Shown: positions 59,927 through 64,000 of the stretch, one piece after another | How the letters are laid out: every line of letters begins with the position of its first letter | Numbering within the stretch: the stretch's first letter is position 1 | DNA from: Firm-13 sp037143795 | GTDB taxonomy: Bacteria > Bacillota > Clostridia > Saccharofermentanales > Saccharofermentanaceae | Reading direction: 5' to 3' | Length of the DNA: 64,000 bases | NCBI GenBank assembly: GCA_037143795.1 | Contig: JBAWXZ010000016.1 | Location: forward strand, 31,131-95,130 | Made by a program: the position numbers and the translations under genes | The notes under the pieces: model-generated | Told to the model about the DNA's origin: nothing | What the model saw: only the letters and a program-made list of their open reading frames with translations | Database searches by the model: none

Positions 59927-60201
59927 AGCACCCGCAGGGTGCTTTCAAAGTGAGTGGGCCTATTACTCGAGCTTGCCTTACGCAGGCGTAAGCCGAGGAC
60001 ATAAATTTCCTTAGCACCCGCAGGGTGCCTTCACGTGAGCTGACCTAATACTTGAGCGACCTTACGCAGGCGTAAGCCCGAGCACATAAATTTCCTTAGC
60101 ACCCGCAGGGTGCCTTCACAGTGAGCGGACCTAATACTTGAGCGACCTTACGAAGGCGTAAGCCGAGGACAGGGGGAGCGAAAGTATTAGGTCCGCTCAC
60201 C
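59927..60201. repeat. Three tandem copies of an 86-bp structured repeat plus inverted arm
   Basis: Units begin at 59927, 60013 and 60098 (spacing 86 and 85). Each holds a small hairpin (AGCACCC-GCA-GGGTGCT-like), a middle block with GAGC and CCTA-TACTTGAGC, and a palindrome around CTTACGC-AG-GCGTAAG. After the third unit, AAGTATTAGGTCCGCTCAC (about 60183-60201) is the exact reverse complement of its middle block, giving a large hairpin. There is no gene in this 370-base stretch. Confidence 0.85.
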
Positions 60202-60204
60202 CGC

Positions 60205-60633
60205 TCACTCTTCAATAACGTTGATTCCCTGCCTGATCAGGTATTCGTGGATCTGTTGAACCGCTTCGTGGCTGATTATGTGCTCGATGGCACAGGCATC
60301 ATCATTTGCGGTGTTTTCGGGCATACCGATTATATCTGTAAAAAGGGTTTTCAATATTTTGTGTTTGCCTTCTAAAAGCGCGGCGGTCTCTTTTCCCAGT
60401 TCGGTCATATAGATTTCCTGGTATTTTTCGTTGGAGACAAAGCCAAGCTTGGCAAGGACGTTCATTGCGTTGTTTACGCTGGCCTTGGAGACATCAAGGC
60501 GTGCAGCTATATCGCTGACCCGAACACCGTCACGAATGGCTGATTGAAGATCCTGATTATTGACGTTGCTTTTTCGCGACAAATCAAAGATTGTCTCAAG
60601 ATAGTTTTGCATGGCGATACTCAGGTTCTCCAT
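60205..60633 (-). CDS. DtxR/MntR-family metal-dependent regulator
   Basis: A 142-residue regulator with an N-terminal winged helix (YLETIFDLSRKS, VRVSDIAARLDVSKASVNNAMNVL) and the metal-binding dimerisation region with ELGKETAALLEGKHKIL, ACAIEHIISHEAVQQI. The His and Glu residues in these helices are the usual metal ligands. There is no SH3 domain, as in MntR. It probably responds to manganese or iron. AAGGAG precedes the ATG. No metal transporter of that type adjoins it within the window; its 3' end abuts the tandem repeats. Confidence 0.87.
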   Translation of the reverse strand: MENLSIAMQNYLETIFDLSRKSNVNNQDLQSAIRDGVRVSDIAARLDVSKASVNNAMNVLAKLGFVSNEKYQEIYMTELGKETAALLEGKHKILKTLFTDIIGMPENTANDDACAIEHIISHEAVQQIHEYLIRQGINVIEE

Positions 60634-60938
60634 TTTGTCTCTCCTTTATTCGATAATAGTTTAGTATTCATTGTAGCATTTTCGCGGCATAAAGGGCATT
60701 GCTCCTGCATAAAAACATCCTGACAGTGCGATTGCTGGAAATTATTCAAATTTGTTCAGCTGAACCGGCAGAACTTTGTCGGAGAACAGACCGAGCACAC
60801 TAATAGGCAAGTCAGCCGCCTTGATTAGTTAGGATCCGGGCAGAATATTAATAAAAATATTGTTGACAGACAGGGGTAGCGCTCCTATAATGAAATTAAA
60901 TTCAGGCTGTGAAATTTATTTCAGTTAGGGAGACGCGA
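60634..60938. promoter_or_regulatory. Divergent region with full-consensus promoter and twin operators
   Basis: A 305-base region between the metal regulator and the SorC gene. Plus strand: TTGACA (60863-60868), 17-base spacer, TATAAT (60886-60891), a perfect consensus. Two similar palindromic words follow, TGAAATTAAATTCA (60891-60904) and TGAAATTTATTTCA (60910-60923), spaced 19 bases, covering the expected transcription start. They are good candidates for SorC self-control. The rest shows no gene. Confidence 0.7.
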
Positions 60939-61895
60939 ATGAGTGACGATAATCGGCTAATGCTGAAAATTGCCAAGAAATACTTTTTCTTGCATCAGGG
61001 TCAGGAAGAGATTGCCATTCAAGAGGGTGTATCCAAGTCAACCGTATCAAGAATGCTGGCCAAAGCTGAGAAAATGGGCTATATCACTTATCAGCTCAAC
61101 TTTCCGATGATGGGTGTGGAGTCCCTGGAGCAGGAACTGCAGGAAGCACTGAAACTGAAGCATGTACATGTTTCTGCAGTTGATATCGATGACCCGGCGG
61201 TTATTTTGAGAGATGTCGTCGCATCCTTAGCGGCCTATCTGAATACAATCGTCAAGGACGGGGACACGATCGGTGTGTCCTGGGGCAATACGATGAATGA
61301 AGTCGCATCGCAGCTTGAGCCAATTGATCGAAAGGGCGTTAGTGTCGTTCAGTTGAATGGAGGCATATCCCGGAATATTATACCTACCAATGCGGAAGAA
61401 ATTGTCAGCACCTTTGCCAATAACTATAACGGCATCGGCTATATCTTACCTGTACCGGCTTTCGTCGACAGTTCCAAAATTGTGGAAGCCCTTTTGGAAG
61501 ATTCCCGTATCAGGGAAGTGTTCGAAATGATGAAAAATGCACAGATTGCAGTATTCAGTGTTGGAAGCCTGGATCCCGATTCCATTCTGATAAACGCCGG
61601 ATATTTCACGAATGAACAGTATGACGAACTCAGAAAGAGCGGATTTGTCGCTGATGTCTGCACCCGATATTTCAATATTAAGGGTGAGATGCCTGCTAAT
61701 CATATTAATGACGACCGTGTTTTAGGAATTTCGCCGGAACTTTTAAAAGAAAAAAGAGACAGCATATGTATTGCAATCGGTAAAAAGAAAGTCAACGGAA
61801 TCATCGGGGTGGCCCGAGGCGGATATGCAAACACACTCTTTACAGATGAAAAAACGGCAAGGGAAATTCTTAACAGCCTTAACAGACAGCCTTAA
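60939..61895 (+). CDS. SorC-family transcriptional regulator
   Basis: A 318-residue SorC regulator with a helix-turn-helix (FFLHQGQEEIAIQEGVSKSTVSRMLAKAEKMG) and the sugar-binding domain (GVSWGNTMNEVA, VVQLNGGISRN, GGYANTLFTDEKTA). GGGAG before the ATG at 60939 sets the start; an upstream ATG at 60909 is not favoured. It is 56 bases ahead of an FGGY kinase and near a microcompartment shell gene, so it most likely controls that locus. It is a paralogue of the regulator at 15982 but clearly diverged. Confidence 0.9.
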   Translation: MSDDNRLMLKIAKKYFFLHQGQEEIAIQEGVSKSTVSRMLAKAEKMGYITYQLNFPMMGVESLEQELQEALKLKHVHVSAVDIDDPAVILRDVVASLAAYLNTIVKDGDTIGVSWGNTMNEVASQLEPIDRKGVSVVQLNGGISRNIIPTNAEEIVSTFANNYNGIGYILPVPAFVDSSKIVEALLEDSRIREVFEMMKNAQIAVFSVGSLDPDSILINAGYFTNEQYDELRKSGFVADVCTRYFNIKGEMPANHINDDRVLGISPELLKEKRDSICIAIGKKKVNGIIGVARGGYANTLFTDEKTAREILNSLNRQP

Positions 61896-61951
61896 CAGGG
61901 AAAAGCAAAATACAAAATAGTAATTAATCAGATTTTATTTAGGAGGACTCC

Positions 61952-63475
61952 ATGCCAGATAACTTTTTTCTGGGAATCGATTTTGGGACACAAAGTGTGA
62001 GAGTTGGCGTTGTGGATGAAGCAGGTATCATTCACGCTGAGTCTGAATGCCCATATTCGACGGAGTATTCCGAATCCGGATGGGTTACACAGAGTCCGGC
62101 AAGTTGGTGGAATAGTTTTATAACAGCCAGCAAGTCTGCATTGTCAGGAATTACATCCGAAGAGAAAAACAAAATTCATGCTGCGGCTGTCTGTGCGACA
62201 TCTTCCTCTGTTGTAATGCTGGACAGTATGGGAAATACTCTCGGCGACAGTATGCTTTGGATGGATATCAGGGCCAGGGAACAGGCGCAGCGGATCAATA
62301 ATACACACGCTTCGGTTCTAAATAAATGCGGCGGCGAAGTATCCCCGGAATGGCTGTTGCCGAAAGTCCTTTGGATTAAAGAAAATACACCGGAAGATTA
62401 TAATCGTGCGCAAATCATTTTCGAACAGCTTGATTACATCAATTACCGCCTCAGCGGAGTGTTGTGTGCAAGTGCCTGCAATGCTGTCTGCAAGGGAAAT
62501 TACGATATTGATTCCGGGTTTGATGATTCCTTTATGAAAGAGATCGGACTGGAAGATTACAGAGAAAAACTGGCCCTTAACGTACTGCAGCTCGGCAGTA
62601 AAATCGGTCAGCTTAATCAGGCAGCCTTAGACAGCATTGGTTTGCAGGGGGCGGAAATCAACTTGTATCAGGGGGGCATTGACGCACATGTGGCCATGTA
62701 TGGTATGGGTGTCGTTGATATCAACCGTATGGCGATGATCATGGGAACAAGCTTTGTCCAGTTTGTTCTTGCCGATAAGGCGCCGGAGATGAACGGAATA
62801 TGGGGTCCATACAGAGGCGCAATGAGCGGGGATGAGTATCTTTTGGAGTGCGGACAAATCTCAGCCGGTTCCCTTGTGAAGTGGTTTAAACAAATCAGCA
62901 ATATTCAGGGTGCAAATCCCTATGACGTGATGATGGATGAGGCTGATGCAGCCGGAATCGGAGCAAACGGACTCAGGGTTCTTGATTATTTCCAGGGGAA
63001 CAGGACGCCTTATAAGAATCCGGATGCAAAAGGTGTCATCTACGGACTGACACTCCAGCATACCCGTGGACACATTTACCGTGCACTGCTGGAATCCGTT
63101 GCCTGCGGAGCAAGGCTGATCGTTGATAATTTCGAGAATAATGGTATTCCTATTGACCGGATTACAGTATGCGGCGGTGTGACGCGGGATCCGCTTTGGC
63201 TGCAGATCATTGCTGATGTTACCGGGAAAAATCTCATTATTAATGATAATACCCATGCCGGCGGTGTTATGGGATGTGCACTTATTGGTGCGGTGGGTGA
63301 AGGCATTTATTCCGGATTTACGGAAGCTGCCGCTTCGATGACACATGTCAAACGGACGATTCTGTCCGATACTAACAGGCATACTTTATACGAACCGGTT
63401 TACAGGGACTATATTCAATTATACGAACTGCTTAAACCAATGTTGAATCGGGGAGGGAGATGCAACACAGGATAA
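61952..63475 (+). CDS. FGGY-family carbohydrate kinase of the microcompartment locus
   Basis: A 507-residue FGGY kinase. It has FLGIDFGTQSVRVGVVDEAG, CATSSSVVMLD, MLWMDIRAREQAQRI, SPEWLLPKVLWIKEN, catalytic Asp expected in YQGGIDAHVAMYGMG and the nucleotide motif VCGGVTRDPLWL. This pattern is nearer to ribulokinase/erythritol-kinase-like FGGY proteins than to XylB (inference). AGGAGG precedes the ATG. It lies between a SorC regulator and a BMC shell gene, so its product phosphate ester is probably fed to an aldolase or dehydratase linked with the microcompartment. Confidence 0.86.
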   Translation: MPDNFFLGIDFGTQSVRVGVVDEAGIIHAESECPYSTEYSESGWVTQSPASWWNSFITASKSALSGITSEEKNKIHAAAVCATSSSVVMLDSMGNTLGDSMLWMDIRAREQAQRINNTHASVLNKCGGEVSPEWLLPKVLWIKENTPEDYNRAQIIFEQLDYINYRLSGVLCASACNAVCKGNYDIDSGFDDSFMKEIGLEDYREKLALNVLQLGSKIGQLNQAALDSIGLQGAEINLYQGGIDAHVAMYGMGVVDINRMAMIMGTSFVQFVLADKAPEMNGIWGPYRGAMSGDEYLLECGQISAGSLVKWFKQISNIQGANPYDVMMDEADAAGIGANGLRVLDYFQGNRTPYKNPDAKGVIYGLTLQHTRGHIYRALLESVACGARLIVDNFENNGIPIDRITVCGGVTRDPLWLQIIADVTGKNLIINDNTHAGGVMGCALIGAVGEGIYSGFTEAAASMTHVKRTILSDTNRHTLYEPVYRDYIQLYELLKPMLNRGGRCNTG

Positions 63476-63512
63476 TATCTTGATCATGGAAGAGCTTAAT
63501 AAAGTTTTTCCC

Positions 63513-63543
63513 GGAATATAGACTCCCGGCAATGGTATATTCC
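63513..63543 (+). other. Inverted repeat between kinase and shell-protein genes
   Basis: GGAATATA (63513-63520) and TATATTCC (63536-63543) form a perfect 8-bp stem with a 15-base loop in the 174-base gap before the shell gene. No T-run follows. It could process or stabilise the messenger so that shell protein is made in excess. Confidence 0.4.
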
Positions 63544-63649
63544 TTGTCAAATAAGGAGATGTTCATTGCCGGAACGGAACAAATAGATCCGGAAACGATC
63601 AAACATCAGAAGAGAACTACAAAAAACCAAAAAACAAAGGAGAACAAAA

Positions 63650-63940
63650 ATGGAAAAGCAAATGGAAAAACAGGCACTTGGAATGGTGGAAACTAGGGGA
63701 CTGATTGCAGCAATTGAAGCAGCAGATGCAATGGTAAAGGCAGCGAATGTAACCCTGGTCGGCAAAGAGAAGATCGGCAGCGGTCTTGTGACGATCATGG
63801 TCCGCGGCGATGTCGGTGCAGTAAAAGCAGCAGTGGAAGCCGGATCGGCAGCAGCCAAGCGCGTAGGCGAACTGGTATCGACGCATGTCATTCCCCGTCC
63901 GCACAGCGAAGTGGAAATGATTCTGCCCACACAAAACTAA
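63650..63940 (+). CDS. Bacterial microcompartment shell protein (BMC-H, PduA/EutM type)
   Basis: A 96-residue single-BMC-domain protein that forms hexagonal shell tiles. Family features are ALGMVETRGLIAAIEAADAMVKAANV, the pore-side strand GSGLVTIMVRGDVGAVKAAVEAG and the C-terminal VISTHVIPRPH-like block (here LVSTHVIPRPHSEVE). AAGGAG about seven bases before the ATG at 63650 sets the start; a second ATG twelve bases later is possible. It is the first shell gene visible, following a SorC regulator and a sugar kinase, and is followed 24 bases later by another gene start. Confidence 0.95.
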   Translation: MEKQMEKQALGMVETRGLIAAIEAADAMVKAANVTLVGKEKIGSGLVTIMVRGDVGAVKAAVEAGSAAAKRVGELVSTHVIPRPHSEVEMILPTQN

Positions 63941-63964
63941 AACAGAAGCGGAGGTTCATCCGAC

Positions 63965-64000
63965 ATGGATATTGAAGCATTAGTCAAGAGAATAACAGAA
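63965..64000 (+). CDS. Start of a probable microcompartment enzyme gene (cut by window edge)
   Basis: ATG at 63965 with GGAGG 13 bases upstream opens a frame that reads MDIEALVKRITE to the window end. Only 12 codons are visible. Short amphipathic N-terminal helices of this kind are used as encapsulation peptides by microcompartment enzymes such as aldehyde dehydrogenases and phosphotransacylases, but which enzyme follows cannot be told from this piece. Confidence 0.6.
   Translation, partial: MDIEALVKRITE

Noticed and set aside
59927..60201. Tandem repeats considered as a CRISPR array
   Set aside because: Units are contiguous 85-86 bp copies without unique spacers, and no cas gene is present.
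63559..63693. A 44-codon frame between kinase and shell-protein genes
   Set aside because: Its ATG touches the ribosome-site sequence, and the frame overlaps the real shell gene with low-complexity Lys/Asn content.

Overview
The window reads like the chromosome of an anaerobic, sugar-fermenting member of the Clostridia (Bacillota), most likely of the Lachnospiraceae type. The grounds are strong AGGAGG ribosome sites, lipoprotein substrate-binding proteins with Ala/Thr-rich tethers, YesM/YesN-type two-component regulation, SorC, ROK, LacI and DeoR sugar regulators, a glycyl-radical activase and a microcompartment shell gene. Genus and species cannot be fixed from the sequence alone. Apart from one tRNA and a short housekeeping stretch (54-61 kb), nearly everything is carbohydrate uptake and catabolism.

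Layout. (1) 1-5.6 kb: 3' part of a GH51 arabinofuranosidase, a flavin-reductase-like protein, an FGGY kinase, a LacI regulator and a zinc alcohol dehydrogenase. (2) 5.8-15.9 kb: a long operon behind a near-consensus promoter with a leader of about 420 nt: sugar ABC transporter (lipoprotein, double ATPase, permease), TIM-barrel isomerase/epimerase, VOC protein, SDR, mannose-6-P-isomerase-like cupin, second SDR and an arabinose-isomerase-like enzyme, closed by a clear terminator. (3) 16-24.4 kb: SorC regulator, second isomerase, remains of an SDR gene, class II aldolase, fuculose-phosphate-type aldolase, ribulokinase and xylulokinase. (4) 24.5-34 kb: response regulator and histidine kinase, a double ABC ATPase whose catalytic motifs are eroded, then a second sugar ABC transporter and a polyol-type dehydrogenase. 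(5) 34-37.6 kb: deoC, a second copy of the first FGGY kinase, and a mannitol-1-P-dehydrogenase-like gene, facing a DeoR regulator. (6) 38.7-45.4 kb: two transcription units of dehydrogenases, cupin phosphoglucose isomerase, phosphotriesterase-family hydrolase, shikimate-dehydrogenase-like protein and KDPG aldolase. (7) 45.5-53.9 kb: paired hairpin repeats, tRNA-Ala(CGC), glycyl-radical activase with a divergent ROK gene, FGGY kinase with its own ROK gene, and D-lyxose isomerase, mannitol-P dehydrogenase-like and PfkB genes. (8) 53.9-60.7 kb: small membrane protein, zinc-ribbon protein, enolase, a zinc uptake operon with Fur-type regulator, a broken TM2 gene, three tandem 86-bp repeats and a DtxR/MntR regulator. 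(9) 60.9-64 kb: SorC regulator, FGGY kinase, BMC shell protein and the start of another gene, apparently the left edge of a sugar-linked bacterial microcompartment locus.

How it works together: two ABC importers bring in sugars or polyols; dehydrogenases and isomerases convert them to ketoses; at least five FGGY kinases and one PfkB kinase phosphorylate them; several aldolases (class II, FucA-like, DeoC, KDPG) split the products toward glycolysis, where enolase lies. The substrates of most units cannot be named from sequence. The most unusual element is the histidine kinase without an extracellular sensor domain, paired with an ABC-ATPase-like protein that has lost catalytic residues in both halves, beside the transporter it may monitor.
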